Notes under the pieces: generated by a model
Told to the model about the DNA's origin: nothing
Databases searched by the model: none
Seen by the model: only the letters and a program-made list of their open reading frames with translations
DNA from: Azospirillum humicireducens
Lineage (GTDB): Bacteria > Pseudomonadota > Alphaproteobacteria > Azospirillales > Azospirillaceae
Length of the DNA stretch: 64,000 nucleotides
Assembly: GCF_001639105.2 (NCBI RefSeq)
Contig: NZ_CP015285.1
Coordinates: forward strand, 1,542,501 to 1,606,500
Direction: 5' to 3'
Translations under genes and position numbers: made by a program
Part shown: piece after piece, positions 28,213 through 37,305 of the stretch
Layout: each line of letters starts with the position of its first letter
Numbering within the stretch: the first letter of the stretch is position 1

Positions 28213-29028
28213 TCATGAATTCAGGGCGCCATACACTTCCTCGGCAACGCCGGACAGAGTGTCCCGATCGAGCTCGCCAGTGACGGCCAATGCTAAACCA
28301 TTGTCCTGCCAATACAATGCACGCACCCTCCCATCCTGGGCGAAACGGAACGCCGAACCTGAGGTGTTGGAAGTCGGACGGATATACAACGTGATGCGAC
28401 GCCCCGCCGCATCCTCGTACATGTACAAGGCCACAGGTCCAGCGGAATCGGCCAGAAGACGCCCGCCGATCAGCTGGTATCCCCCTCGTGTGACTCTGGG
28501 GCAACGCATGGTCTTGCCCAGCCGCTTGGACAGCCAGTTCACCAGATGCGCCTCCTCCTCCACACCGATCTCGACCGGGTGGCGGACCTCGACTGAGAAG
28601 ACACGATGAGCGGAGACGGCATCGGCGATGAAGGCCGCGGTCGGAGGTTCTCCCGCTCCTGCCATCCGGTCGCGCAGAAGCCAGCCGCTTGCCCCGCCGG
28701 CAACGAAGACCAGCAGCGTGGCGGCGACCGCGGTCCGCCACAGCGCGCCCCTACCCCAGCCTGAAACGCTCCAGCGGCTGGACGTGAATTCCGGATGCTC
28801 TCGCGCGGTGAAGGGCGGGATCAGGCGGTCTGGCAGCGGCTGGTCGATCAGCGGACCGAAACACTGCCCCAGCATGGCACGCTGTGCACGGTAGCGTTCG
28901 AAGCGCTGGGCGATCTCGGGATGGTCGGCAAGATGGCGCTCGACGTCGGCCAGACGCTCCTCCGGCAATTCGCCGTCCAGCCAGGCATGCAGCTCGGCCT
29001 CGGACACGGGATTGCGGGTGCCGCTCAT
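28213..29028 (-). CDS. Anti-sigma factor, single-pass membrane protein
   Basis: This 271-residue protein starts with a short helical domain (SEAELHAWLDGELPEERLADV) of the type seen in ECF anti-sigma factors. It has one membrane helix near 95-115 (AVAATLLVFVAGGASGWLL) and a periplasmic domain of about 150 residues. Its ATG overlaps the stop of the sigma gene by one base, the usual layout for a sigma/anti-sigma pair. The outside domain presumably senses an envelope or oxidative signal and releases the sigma factor. The exact signal is unknown. Confidence 0.85.
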   Translation of the reverse strand: MSGTRNPVSEAELHAWLDGELPEERLADVERHLADHPEIAQRFERYRAQRAMLGQCFGPLIDQPLPDRLIPPFTAREHPEFTSSRWSVSGWGRGALWRTAVAATLLVFVAGGASGWLLRDRMAGAGEPPTAAFIADAVSAHRVFSVEVRHPVEIGVEEEAHLVNWLSKRLGKTMRCPRVTRGGYQLIGGRLLADSAGPVALYMYEDAAGRRITLYIRPTSNTSGSAFRFAQDGRVRALYWQDNGLALAVTGELDRDTLSGVAEEVYGALNS

Positions 29029-29579
29029 CACTTGATCCTCCTGACCATCTGCTGGGTTCCACCGTCCAGGAGGACCCTCAGCTTCTCGCGCGCGCGGGCC
29101 AGCCGCGACATCACCGTCCCGATCGGCAGTTCCAGCACCTCCGCCACCTCGCGATAGGACAATCCCTCCATTCCCGTCAGCAGCAGGATGGTACGGTGTT
29201 CGTCGCTCAGTTGGGCGAAGGCGCGGGCGAAGTCGCGCACCGCCCCGCGGTCGGCCGGCGGCGCGCTGAGCGCCAGATCGTCGGCCAGATCCTCCACCGG
29301 CACCTCCGCCCCGCGCCGGCGCCGCCCGCGCTGGCCGGAGATGTGCAGATTGTGCAGAATGGTCATCAGCCAGCCGCCGAGCTTCGACGGATCGCGAAGT
29401 GCATGGCGGTTGGCCAGCGCCTTTTCCACGCAATCCTGGACCAGATCGTCGGCATCGGACCGGTTGCCCACCAGGGCGGTGGCATAGCGCCGAAGCCGCG
29501 GCACATGGTCGGCGATGGCGCGGTCATCCATGTCGGGCAGGCTCATCAAAGGTCCGGGAAGGGCATCGTCACCGGTCAT
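29028..29579 (-). CDS. ECF-type RNA polymerase sigma factor
   Basis: The 183-residue protein has region 2 (ATALVGNRSDADDLVQDCVEKAL and GGWLMTILHNLHIS) and region 4 (LSDEHRTILLLTGMEGLSYREVAEVLELPIGTVMSRLARA, seen as separate helices). There is no region 1 or 3, as in group 4 (ECF) sigma factors. The start at 29579 is the longest reading; MSLPDMDD at 29546 is an alternative. It is cotranscribed with its anti-sigma factor. Possible targets, such as the multicopper oxidase further upstream on the same strand, are not shown by sequence. Confidence 0.93.
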   Translation of the reverse strand: MTGDDALPGPLMSLPDMDDRAIADHVPRLRRYATALVGNRSDADDLVQDCVEKALANRHALRDPSKLGGWLMTILHNLHISGQRGRRRRGAEVPVEDLADDLALSAPPADRGAVRDFARAFAQLSDEHRTILLLTGMEGLSYREVAEVLELPIGTVMSRLARAREKLRVLLDGGTQQMVRRIK

Positions 29580-29621
29580 GACGCCCCGCCCCGGCGCTTT
29601 ATTCCAGCCGCGCCCATGAAA

Positions 29622-31067
29622 TCATTGCCCCGGCGAGGAGAAGCCGGCCTTGCCGTCGAAATTGCACAGGTTCTCGGTCTGGGTGAAGTCAATCCCGGCC
29701 TCGGCCAGACGGCCCAGCAGCTCGACGATGGCCCCATGCTGCACCGGCCCGCCCTGCGCCAGGAAACGGCAGCGCCAATGATCGGTGCAGAAGACGTCGG
29801 CGTTGCCGTCCGGCCAGACCCGTTGCGATCGGTTGGAGATGCTGGCCAGCGTCAACGCCTCGGTCGACAGCGGCAACACCAGCTCCGCCAGATCGTCGGG
29901 CAGGCCGCCGGACCATTGCAGGAAGACGTCGACCCCCACCAGCTCCTTCAGCGCGCGGACGCGCGGCGCCAGCCGGTTCAGACCGTCATAGGCGGGTCGC
30001 ATGGTGGAGTAGCCGACCGGCGGCATGGTGACGGGGGTCTGCCCCAGCCGCTCCACCACCGCCTCGGCGAAGGCGCCGGTGCCGGCACGCACCCGGCCCA
30101 GGCCGCGGGCATAGATGTCGGCGGTGTGGATGCCGTCCTCGATCGTCTTCAGCCACGCATTGTGGATGCGTGCGGCGATGTCGCCCTGGCCGATATGGAC
30201 CAGCATCATCACCGCGGCCATCAGCAGGCCGGAGGGGTTGGCGATCCCCTGCCCGGCGATCATCGGAGCGGAGCCGTGGATCGCCTCGAACATGGCGCAG
30301 GTCTCGCCGATGTTGGCGGAGCCGGCCAGCCCGACCGATCCGGTCAGCTGGGCGGCGATGTCCGACACAATGTCGCCATAGAGGTTCAAAGTCACGATGA
30401 CGTCGAAGCGGTCCGGCTGGTCGGCCAGCCGGGCGGCGCCGATGTCGACGATCATGTGGTCGGCCTTGATCTCCGGATAATCCGCCGCGATCTCGTAGAA
30501 GATCTTCAGGAACAGCCCGTCCGTCATCTTCATGACGTTGTCCTTGACGAAGGCCGTCACCTTTTGCCGGTGGTTGGAGCGGGCGAAGTCGAAGGCGTAG
30601 CGGACGATGCGCTCCGACCCCGGGCGCGAGATCAGCTTCACCGACTGGATCACGTCGTCGGTCTGCCGGTGCTCGATCCCGGCATAGAGGTCTTCCTCGT
30701 TCTCGCGGATGATCACCACGTCCATGCGCGGATGCCGGGTCCGCACATAGGGGTGGTAGGACACGCAGGGTCGGACATTGGCGAACAGGCCCAGCGTGGT
30801 GCGGGCGACGACGTTCAGCGACTTGTTGCCGTATCCCTGGGGCATGGTGATCGGCCCCTTGAGGAAGACGCGCGTGCGGCGGATCGACCCCCAGCCGGCG
30901 GCATCCAGACCGCCGGGATGGCCGCGCTTGTAGACCGCCTCGCCCGCCGGAACCTCTTCCACCTTCAGCCGCGCGCCGGCGGCAGTCATCACATGAAGCA
31001 CCGCGTCCATGATTTCCGGGCCGATGCCGTCGCCGCGGGCGACCGTGACGGGGGTGATATCGCGCAT
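29622..31067 (-). CDS. Isocitrate dehydrogenase, Thermus-type (isocitrate/isopropylmalate dehydrogenase family)
   Basis: This 481-residue protein begins MRDITPVTVARGDGIGPEIM and has the substrate- and cofactor-binding signatures of the family: ENEEDLYAGIEHRQTDDVIQ, YAFDFARSNHRQKVT, NLYGDIVSDIAAQLTGSVG and EAIHGSAPMIAG. A C-terminal extension of about 140 residues distinguishes the Thermus-type enzyme from isopropylmalate dehydrogenase. Cofactor choice (NAD or NADP) is not clear by eye. GGAG precedes the ATG at 31067. It is a second isocitrate dehydrogenase in the window beside icd at 23716. It is followed by the ECF sigma gene after 42 bases. Confidence 0.85.
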   Translation of the reverse strand: MRDITPVTVARGDGIGPEIMDAVLHVMTAAGARLKVEEVPAGEAVYKRGHPGGLDAAGWGSIRRTRVFLKGPITMPQGYGNKSLNVVARTTLGLFANVRPCVSYHPYVRTRHPRMDVVIIRENEEDLYAGIEHRQTDDVIQSVKLISRPGSERIVRYAFDFARSNHRQKVTAFVKDNVMKMTDGLFLKIFYEIAADYPEIKADHMIVDIGAARLADQPDRFDVIVTLNLYGDIVSDIAAQLTGSVGLAGSANIGETCAMFEAIHGSAPMIAGQGIANPSGLLMAAVMMLVHIGQGDIAARIHNAWLKTIEDGIHTADIYARGLGRVRAGTGAFAEAVVERLGQTPVTMPPVGYSTMRPAYDGLNRLAPRVRALKELVGVDVFLQWSGGLPDDLAELVLPLSTEALTLASISNRSQRVWPDGNADVFCTDHWRCRFLAQGGPVQHGAIVELLGRLAEAGIDFTQTENLCNFDGKAGFSSPGQ

Positions 31068-31210
31068 GCACTCACTCCAAGGGGACGCGCGACCGTAGAC
31101 GGAAACCGGGGGATTTTTCAATGGTTGGAGGCAGCGACGGATCGCAGCAACCGGCCGGCAACGGCGGCTCCCCCTCTTCCCGCCGGGGCAGGAAGAGGGG
31201 GGCGCACCGG

Positions 31211-33325
31211 TCAGTGATGGGCCCCGGCAAGGCCGCCGCGGCCGTCCGGCACACCGATGCTGACATTCTGCATCATGCCCTGGTCCTCATGGTCGAGGAT
31301 GTGGCAGTGCAGGACATACTCACCGATGAAGCGCTCGTACCGGGTGCGGACGGTCACCTTGTAGGTGCCCTTCGGCGGTTCGGTGGAGGTGAGCGGCTGG
31401 GTGATGTCGCTCTTCACCCAGATGGTGTCCTTCCACACGCCCTTCATGCCGGCATAGTCGGGATCGCCGGACCCGGCCTCGCTGACGTCGCGCCCGTCGG
31501 GGCCGATGATCGACACGACCTGGAACGGATTGACGTGGATGTGGAAGGGATGGCTGACGAAGTAGGACTGCAGTTCCCATTGCTGGGCCGTGCCCAGCAC
31601 CAGCGGCCGGTCGACCACGCCCGGCTGGTAGGCGGACGCCCCCTTGGGGCCATAGGTGCCGTCGGGGTTCTGCACCACCTCGAAGCTGTTGGAGACCTGG
31701 AACAGCGGGTTGGTCCGCGTCGCCCCGTTGGGCGGGATGTTGATGTAGAAGACCAGTTCCTGCTTGGGCTGGTGCACCACCTCATGCTCGGTGATCGGCG
31801 GGTGGGCGGTGAAACGGGTGAAGCGCGGGCAATAGGGGGTGTCGACCATCGTCTTGCCGAAGCAGCGCGCGTTCAGGTCGCCGATCACCTCCTTGGCGAC
31901 GGCCGGAGCATATTTGGTCGCGTTGGCCGACAACTGGCGGATGATCTCCTTCACCGGATCCTTGACCACCCGGTCGCCCCGCACGCGGACGAAGCCGAGC
32001 ACGCCGGTGGAGGTCGCGGTCTGGTCCGGGCTGGCGTTGGCCGCCGACGGCTTGTTGACCACGCAGTAGATGCCGGGCTCGGGGAAATTGACCAGCAGGT
32101 CGTCGCGATAGCCGGGCTGCATCGGCACGCTGGTGCGCACCTGCCCTTCGTTCAGGGTCAGGCCGTCCGCGGCAGCCAGGATGTAGGGCACCGGCTGTCC
32201 GGTGCAGCGTTCCTTGGCGAAACGGTCCTGGTCGGCGGCCGAGAGGGTCTTTTCGCGCTGGAAGAAATCGGTGGCGTCGAGCTTGCGGAACTCCACCGTG
32301 ATGGGGGAGCGCACGCCGCCATGGATCAGGCGCCAGCGCTCGGTCTCGCCGACCTTGGCATTGGCGAAGATCGGGCGCACGCGGCCGTTGACGGTGGTGA
32401 AGCGCCCCGACTGTTCCCAGCTGTTCGGCCCGAACTGGTCGTAGGACACGATCTCGCCCACCTCGCCCGGCGCACAGCTCCAGTCGATGGTCTTCTTCAC
32501 CGGGTCGATGTATTTCAGCTTGCCGTCCTTGGTGCAGGCGTAGGGGATCTGCTCGAACAGCAGGACCCGCTCGGTCATCGCCACGCCCTTGGGGCTCTTC
32601 AGCAGGGTGTCGAGGTCGCCGTTGGCATCGCGCGTCGGCGGGCGGTCGCCGCGGATGATGAGCGCGCCGGCCATGCCGCTGCCCACCTGCAGCGCGGTGG
32701 AGCCGTGGCGGTGCGGGTGATACCAGAAGGTGCCGGCCGGATGGTCGGCCGGGATGTTGTATTCATATTCGAAGCTGACGCCGGGATTGATCGACACCAG
32801 CACATTGTCGCTGTTGCCGGTCGGGCTGACCCAGACGCCGTGGCTGTGCAGGTTGGTGCCGTTGAAGCAGTGCGGGGTGTTGATGTCCGTATGCGCCTGA
32901 GTGTTGCAGTCCGGGTCGGGCGGCAGCTGATTCTGCAGCTTGATGCGCACCGTGTCGCCCGGCGTCGCTTCGATGGTCGGGGCGACATAGGGGTGGTTGG
33001 GATCGACGGCGGTGCCGCGGTAGCTGCGCAGCCGCACCGGGTCGGGCCGCCCCTGCGCCGGGTTGCGGATGTAGCCGTCGGTGAAGGTCACGAACAGGTC
33101 GTAATTGCGCACCTGCCCGGTGTGCGGCCGGGGAGCCGCCTGCGGCTGGCGCAGCAGGAGCGAGCCGGCGCGCGGCGAGGCCGAATTGTTCAGGACCGGC
33201 GGGTTGCCGAACGCCTCTCCCGCCGCTTCGGCGCCGCCCTTCGCGGGGGCATCCGCCGCCATGGCGGCCGGCGCGACGCCCAGCGCGAGGGGCAGCAGCA
33301 GGCCCCATAAATATGTATTCTTCAT
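31211..33325 (-). CDS. Secreted multicopper oxidase (laccase-like)
   Basis: The 704-residue protein starts with a signal peptide (MKNTYLWGLLLPLALGVAPAAMA). All four copper-ligand motifs are present: LHSHG (about 160), WYHPHRHG (about 200), HPFHIHVNPF (about 590) and HCHILDHEDQGMM (about 671), giving type 1, 2 and 3 copper sites. It should oxidise phenols or metals with reduction of oxygen to water in the periplasm. A long insertion between the second and third motifs makes it longer than CueO or CotA (about 500). GGAG stands 7 bases before the ATG at 33325. Laccase activity is known in Azospirillum lipoferum; whether this gene is related was not tested. Confidence 0.92.
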   Translation of the reverse strand: MKNTYLWGLLLPLALGVAPAAMAADAPAKGGAEAAGEAFGNPPVLNNSASPRAGSLLLRQPQAAPRPHTGQVRNYDLFVTFTDGYIRNPAQGRPDPVRLRSYRGTAVDPNHPYVAPTIEATPGDTVRIKLQNQLPPDPDCNTQAHTDINTPHCFNGTNLHSHGVWVSPTGNSDNVLVSINPGVSFEYEYNIPADHPAGTFWYHPHRHGSTALQVGSGMAGALIIRGDRPPTRDANGDLDTLLKSPKGVAMTERVLLFEQIPYACTKDGKLKYIDPVKKTIDWSCAPGEVGEIVSYDQFGPNSWEQSGRFTTVNGRVRPIFANAKVGETERWRLIHGGVRSPITVEFRKLDATDFFQREKTLSAADQDRFAKERCTGQPVPYILAAADGLTLNEGQVRTSVPMQPGYRDDLLVNFPEPGIYCVVNKPSAANASPDQTATSTGVLGFVRVRGDRVVKDPVKEIIRQLSANATKYAPAVAKEVIGDLNARCFGKTMVDTPYCPRFTRFTAHPPITEHEVVHQPKQELVFYINIPPNGATRTNPLFQVSNSFEVVQNPDGTYGPKGASAYQPGVVDRPLVLGTAQQWELQSYFVSHPFHIHVNPFQVVSIIGPDGRDVSEAGSGDPDYAGMKGVWKDTIWVKSDITQPLTSTEPPKGTYKVTVRTRYERFIGEYVLHCHILDHEDQGMMQNVSIGVPDGRGGLAGAHH

Positions 33326-33376
33326 GAAATGCTCCATCATATACCGATGACGGAGCGTATGGTGCGTCCTGATGAT

Positions 33377-33398
33377 TGTGAATTGTAACATTGTCACA
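33377..33398. promoter_or_regulatory. Dyad upstream of the multicopper oxidase gene
   Basis: TGTGA and TCACA face each other across 12 bases (TGTGAATTGTAACATTGTCACA begins at 33377) in an AT-rich stretch 52 bases before the oxidase start and upstream of the divergent sulP. It could be an operator. The spacing does not fit CRP (6 bases), so no regulator is named. Confidence 0.3.
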
Positions 33399-33598
33399 CG
33401 TTGAATCATGTGACGCCCATCGATGGGTGGCAGCGCAATGCTGGGTGGAGGAAGACGAATCATCACCGCTTACTGCTTGCCCGGGGGCGTGGAAATCTGC
33501 TCACTGTCACGCCTGCGCCGACGGCCGGCGCCGTAGAAATCAGGCCCTCGACAGCAATGGCCGCCCCCGGCCAGGAACACCGGACCAGACCCGACATC

Positions 33599-35842
33599 AT
33601 GAGCGACGCCCTTCCCCGGAACAGAGAGGCGCAGAACGGACAGGCCGGACGCGGCAGAAGGCTGGCCGCTTCGGCGATGATCGGGCTGATCGCCGGCATC
33701 GACAATCTGGGCAACGGGCTGGCGATTGCCGCACTTCTGTTCACCGGCCCGCTGGCCGCAGGGCTGGGCGCCGGGGTGGGCGTGGTCCTGTTGAGCGCCG
33801 CAATCCTGGCCCTGCTGGTCGCCTTGCGCAGCACGCAGCCGAACTCCGTCGCCCTGGTGCAGGAGACGGGGGTCGCCATCCTCGCCGCCACCGTCGCGGC
33901 CATGGCGGCGGGGCTGCAGGACGCGCCGGACGGGGTGAGGGTCGCCACCGCCTTCGCCATCCTGGGCGGCAGCACGCTGCTGACCGGGCTGCTGTTCTGG
34001 ACGGTGGGAAGGCTGCGGCTGGGCCGGCTGGTGCGGTTCTTTCCATATCCGGTGGTGGCCGGGTTCCTGGCCGGGTCGGGCTGGCTGCTGGTGGAGGGCG
34101 CGCTGGCGATGGTCAGCGGCCGGCACGGGCTGGCGGCCGGCATCGCGGAGTTGGCAAGCCCGGCGATGGCCGTCACCGCGACGGCGGCGGTCGGGCTGGC
34201 GGCGCTGCTGGTCGCGGTGATGCGGCGCAGCGACAGCCCCTTCTCCATGCCGCTGGTTCTGCTGGCGGCGGCGCTGGCCTTCCATGCCGCCCTGCCCCTG
34301 CTGGGGCTGACGGCGGAGCAGGCGCGCGGCTGGGGCTGGCTGCCCGGCTTGGCCGGGGACGCGGGGTTCAGCCTGCCGGTGCCGACCGAGATCCTGGCCC
34401 TGGCCGATTGGAGCCGGGTGGCGGAGGCGCTGCCGGCGATGCTGTCGGTCGCGGTGCTGGGCATGCTGGGCCTTCTGTTGAATGTCAGCGGGATCGAGCT
34501 GGCCCAGGGGGAGTTGGCGCTGGGCCGCGACATCGACGCCGATGCGGAGCTGCGGACCACCGGCGCCGCCAACCTGATGGCCGGGGCGCTGGGCGGGCCG
34601 TCCGGCTATGTCGGGCTGGGGATGACCCTGCTGGCCGGGCGGATGGGCGCCACCGGGCGGGGGGCCGGGCTGGCGACCGCGGCGGTGATCCTGGGCGGGT
34701 TGTTCGTTGCGGGGTGGCTGGTGTCGGTGACGCCGGTGTTCCTGACCGCCGGGCTGATCCTGTTCCTGGGCATCGAGCTGCTGATGGAATGGCTGATCGA
34801 GGCCCGCCACCGCCTGCCGCGGACGGAGTGGCTGATCGTGCTGGCCGTGGTGCTGGCGATTGCCGGCATCGGCTTCATGGAGGGGTTGGCGCTGGGGCTG
34901 GCGGTGTCGCTGGCGATGTTCGTCTACAGCTATTCCCGGCTGCCGGTGATCCGCGGCCGTCACAGCGGGACCGAGTTGCGCAGCCGCGTCGACCGCAGCC
35001 CGGCGGCCAGCCTGCATCTGACCGGCGCCGGTGCGGCCATCGAGGCGATGCAGCTGCAGGGATACCTGTTCTTCGGCACCGCCGAGCAGATCGTCGCCCC
35101 GGTCCGCCGCCGGCTGGAGCAGGCGGGCGGGCCGTCTCTGCGCTTCCTGGTCATCGATTTCCGCCACATCAAGGGCATGGATTCGGCGGCGGCCGGGGTG
35201 TTCAGGCGCATCCGCAACCTGATGGAGGCGGCCGGCGCCACCCTGGTGCTGAGCGCCCTGCCCGCCGCGGTGGCGGAGACCTTCCGCAACAGCGGCCTGG
35301 ACCCCGACCGCGACCCGGTGCTGCGCCGCGCCCCCGACCTGGACCATGCGCTGGAATCCTGCGAGGAGGCGCTGCTGGCCGAGACCGGGCGGGATGGCGG
35401 CGACGCCCCGCTGCTGCGCCATCTGGAGGGGATGACCGGGCCGCACCCGCGGCTGGCCGACGCGGTGGCGGCGCTCGACACCCTGCATATGCAGCCGGAC
35501 GAGCTGCTGATCCGCGCCGGGGAGGCGGCCAGCGACATCTTCATCATCGGCAGCGGCCGGGTGAAGGTGCAGATCACCCTGCCCGACGGCCGTCCGCTGC
35601 GCCTGCGCACCATGACCGCCGGGGCGGTGGTGGGCGAGATCGCCCTGCTGCTGGGCCAGACCCGCGGCGCCGACGTGGTGGTGGAGGCCCCCTCCACCAT
35701 CCACCGCCTGACCGCCGCGACCCTGGCCCGGCTGGAGCGCGAGGATCCGGAACTGGCGCTGCTCCTGCACCGCATCCTGGCGACCACGCTGGCCCAGAAG
35801 GTGACCCTGGCGAACCGGGTGATCGAGCAGGCGGCGGGGTGA
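33599..35842 (+). CDS. SulP-type anion transporter fused to STAS and cyclic-nucleotide-binding domains
   Basis: This 747-residue protein has a SulP transporter part with about ten to twelve helices (about 25-450; AFAILGGSTLLTGLLFWTVG, ANLMAGALGGPSGYVGLGMT), a STAS domain (about 470-610; FLVIDFRHIKGMDSAAAGVF) and a C-terminal cyclic-nucleotide-binding domain (about 627-740; DELLIRAGEAASDIFIIGSG, AGAVVGEIALLLG). SulP proteins move sulfate, bicarbonate, dicarboxylates or other anions. The added domain could gate transport by cAMP or cGMP. The start at 33599 (MSDALPRN) is the last Met before homology; upstream in-frame Mets have no better ribosome-binding site. The region is unusually GC-rich. 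Confidence 0.9.
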   Translation: MSDALPRNREAQNGQAGRGRRLAASAMIGLIAGIDNLGNGLAIAALLFTGPLAAGLGAGVGVVLLSAAILALLVALRSTQPNSVALVQETGVAILAATVAAMAAGLQDAPDGVRVATAFAILGGSTLLTGLLFWTVGRLRLGRLVRFFPYPVVAGFLAGSGWLLVEGALAMVSGRHGLAAGIAELASPAMAVTATAAVGLAALLVAVMRRSDSPFSMPLVLLAAALAFHAALPLLGLTAEQARGWGWLPGLAGDAGFSLPVPTEILALADWSRVAEALPAMLSVAVLGMLGLLLNVSGIELAQGELALGRDIDADAELRTTGAANLMAGALGGPSGYVGLGMTLLAGRMGATGRGAGLATAAVILGGLFVAGWLVSVTPVFLTAGLILFLGIELLMEWLIEARHRLPRTEWLIVLAVVLAIAGIGFMEGLALGLAVSLAMFVYSYSRLPVIRGRHSGTELRSRVDRSPAASLHLTGAGAAIEAMQLQGYLFFGTAEQIVAPVRRRLEQAGGPSLRFLVIDFRHIKGMDSAAAGVFRRIRNLMEAAGATLVLSALPAAVAETFRNSGLDPDRDPVLRRAPDLDHALESCEEALLAETGRDGGDAPLLRHLEGMTGPHPRLADAVAALDTLHMQPDELLIRAGEAASDIFIIGSGRVKVQITLPDGRPLRLRTMTAGAVVGEIALLLGQTRGADVVVEAPSTIHRLTAATLARLEREDPELALLLHRILATTLAQKVTLANRVIEQAAG

Positions 35843-35949
35843 GGCGGTCGGATATTGGTGAATGGAACGTTTGAAACGCTGTGAACCGTTTTCGCGGCGG
35901 CGTTCAACCGTTCCATCCGTTCACCGGGGGCCGCTTACCGGGGGGCTGC

Positions 35950-36678
35950 TTACCGGCGGCGGGTGTAGGGCCCGTCCCCGCCCTGCCGTTCCAGCGCGGA
36001 CCCGAGATTCGGATACGGATCGCTGGGATTGTAGGTCCAGGGATAGACGCCCTTCGGCCCCTCGGCCTCCGGCCGGGCGAGGATGGCGGCGATGTCGTCC
36101 GGTTCGGGCTGGCGGCGTTCACGGATCGCACCGGGAACGCTGTCATCGTCGAACGCGGGGCCGGGCGCGGCCGGCATCTCGGCGGCGGGCACGTCCGGGG
36201 CGGCGGCGGCGGGGCCGCGGTTGCCGGGGGAGGCCTGGGCGGTGTCCGACCGGTCGGCGCCGAAATCCTTCAGCAGGCCCAGCTTCTCGGCCAGCCAGCG
36301 CACGGTGCCGGGATCGCCGATGGAGACCAGCCGTTCGATCTGCTCCGTCACCAGGGCGCGGAGCGAGGACAGGCGAAGCTCCGCCTCGCGGTTCAGCGCC
36401 TGCCTCTCCCACCAGACCCGATGGCGGAAATGCTGCGCCCCGTAATAGGCCCGCCACAGCGTGGTCCGGCTGCAGCCCATGGCACGGGCGACCTGCTGGA
36501 AAGAGGCGCCGCGCGCCAGCATGCCGGCGGCCATGATCCACTGTTCCTCGTGAAAGCGCGAACCGGGAACCAGCGAGCCATCGGGCGGGACCGGCGGCTC
36601 TTCGGCCCAGCAGGGGAAGCGGTCGGCAGGACCGGCAGTGGAGGCGGCGGCTTCGGCGGGGTTCAGGCAGTCGGGCAT
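35950..36678 (-). CDS. Unrecognised protein with a helix-turn-helix segment
   Basis: I do not recognise this 242-residue protein. Residues about 50-90 look like a helix-turn-helix of the terminase-small-subunit or Trp-repressor kind (ARGASFQQVARAMGCSRTTL), followed by a helical, charged region (WWERQALNREAELRLSSLR). The C-terminal third is low-complexity, Pro/Ala-rich, and ends PYTRRR. AGGAG lies upstream of the ATG at 36678. It is at the edge of an AT-rich patch and may be of mobile-element origin, but its own base composition is high-GC. Confidence 0.6.
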   Translation of the reverse strand: MPDCLNPAEAAASTAGPADRFPCWAEEPPVPPDGSLVPGSRFHEEQWIMAAGMLARGASFQQVARAMGCSRTTLWRAYYGAQHFRHRVWWERQALNREAELRLSSLRALVTEQIERLVSIGDPGTVRWLAEKLGLLKDFGADRSDTAQASPGNRGPAAAAPDVPAAEMPAAPGPAFDDDSVPGAIRERRQPEPDDIAAILARPEAEGPKGVYPWTYNPSDPYPNLGSALERQGGDGPYTRRR

Positions 36679-37305
36679 GGGGCGGCTCCTGGGTTGGGTG
36701 GGCACAGGCTCCTATTTCAGCGGGAAATTCCGATTCATGATAGGATAAAAATCATATTTTCAACTTCGGCCCGTCCGATGGCCGAGCTGCCTCGCCATGG
36801 GACAGGGCGGCGGCGGCCGCCGCCACCACGGCCGGCCAGGGCATGGCCCGACGGATAAGGCACAGCCGTGGAAGGCAGTTGATGAGATAATCAGTCCGAT
36901 TTGGACATAATCAGTCGATTGATACATCTCATTACAAAAGACGACCATTTTTGCGCGCCTGCCATCGCAGTGATCTTAGGCGTCATTCAAGGCGATGGGT
37001 ATCATCGGTGCCAATTATCCAATCAGACAAAAGCTCATCAAGGATAGCTGTTATCGTCAGAGCAAATGACGATCATACCATTGTAATAACACCACTTCAA
37101 TTTTTCTCGATCACACAATAGCGTTCATTATTTATTGAATACATTAGTAAATGTAGAGACTCATTTCGTCATCGATATCTGATTCTTTTTGAATCAATCT
37201 GATCATTGATAAATAATTCAATTGGAATGATATTCCGTTTGCACCGGACAACGATGTCTTGCGTGCGTTGGATTAACGATAGTCATAGAAACCAGGAGCA
37301 TAGAA
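36679..37305. other. AT-rich intergenic region, 627 bases
   Basis: There is a sharp drop in GC after about 36720 and no open frame with coding character. It probably holds the promoter of the secreted-protein gene at 37306. A dyad at 37193-37210 is listed separately. No insertion-sequence end or direct repeat is apparent by eye. Confidence 0.55.
37193..37210. promoter_or_regulatory. Possible operator dyad before the secreted-protein gene
   Basis: ATCAAT and ATTGAT are perfect inverted repeats separated by CTGATC, 96 bases before the ATG at 37306. It has the shape of a dimeric-repressor site, but no regulator can be named. Confidence 0.3.

Noticed and set aside
33470..35770. 766-codon minus-strand frame opposite sulP
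   Set aside because: The translation is Gln/Arg/His-rich low complexity; the plus strand encodes clear SulP, STAS and CNB domains.
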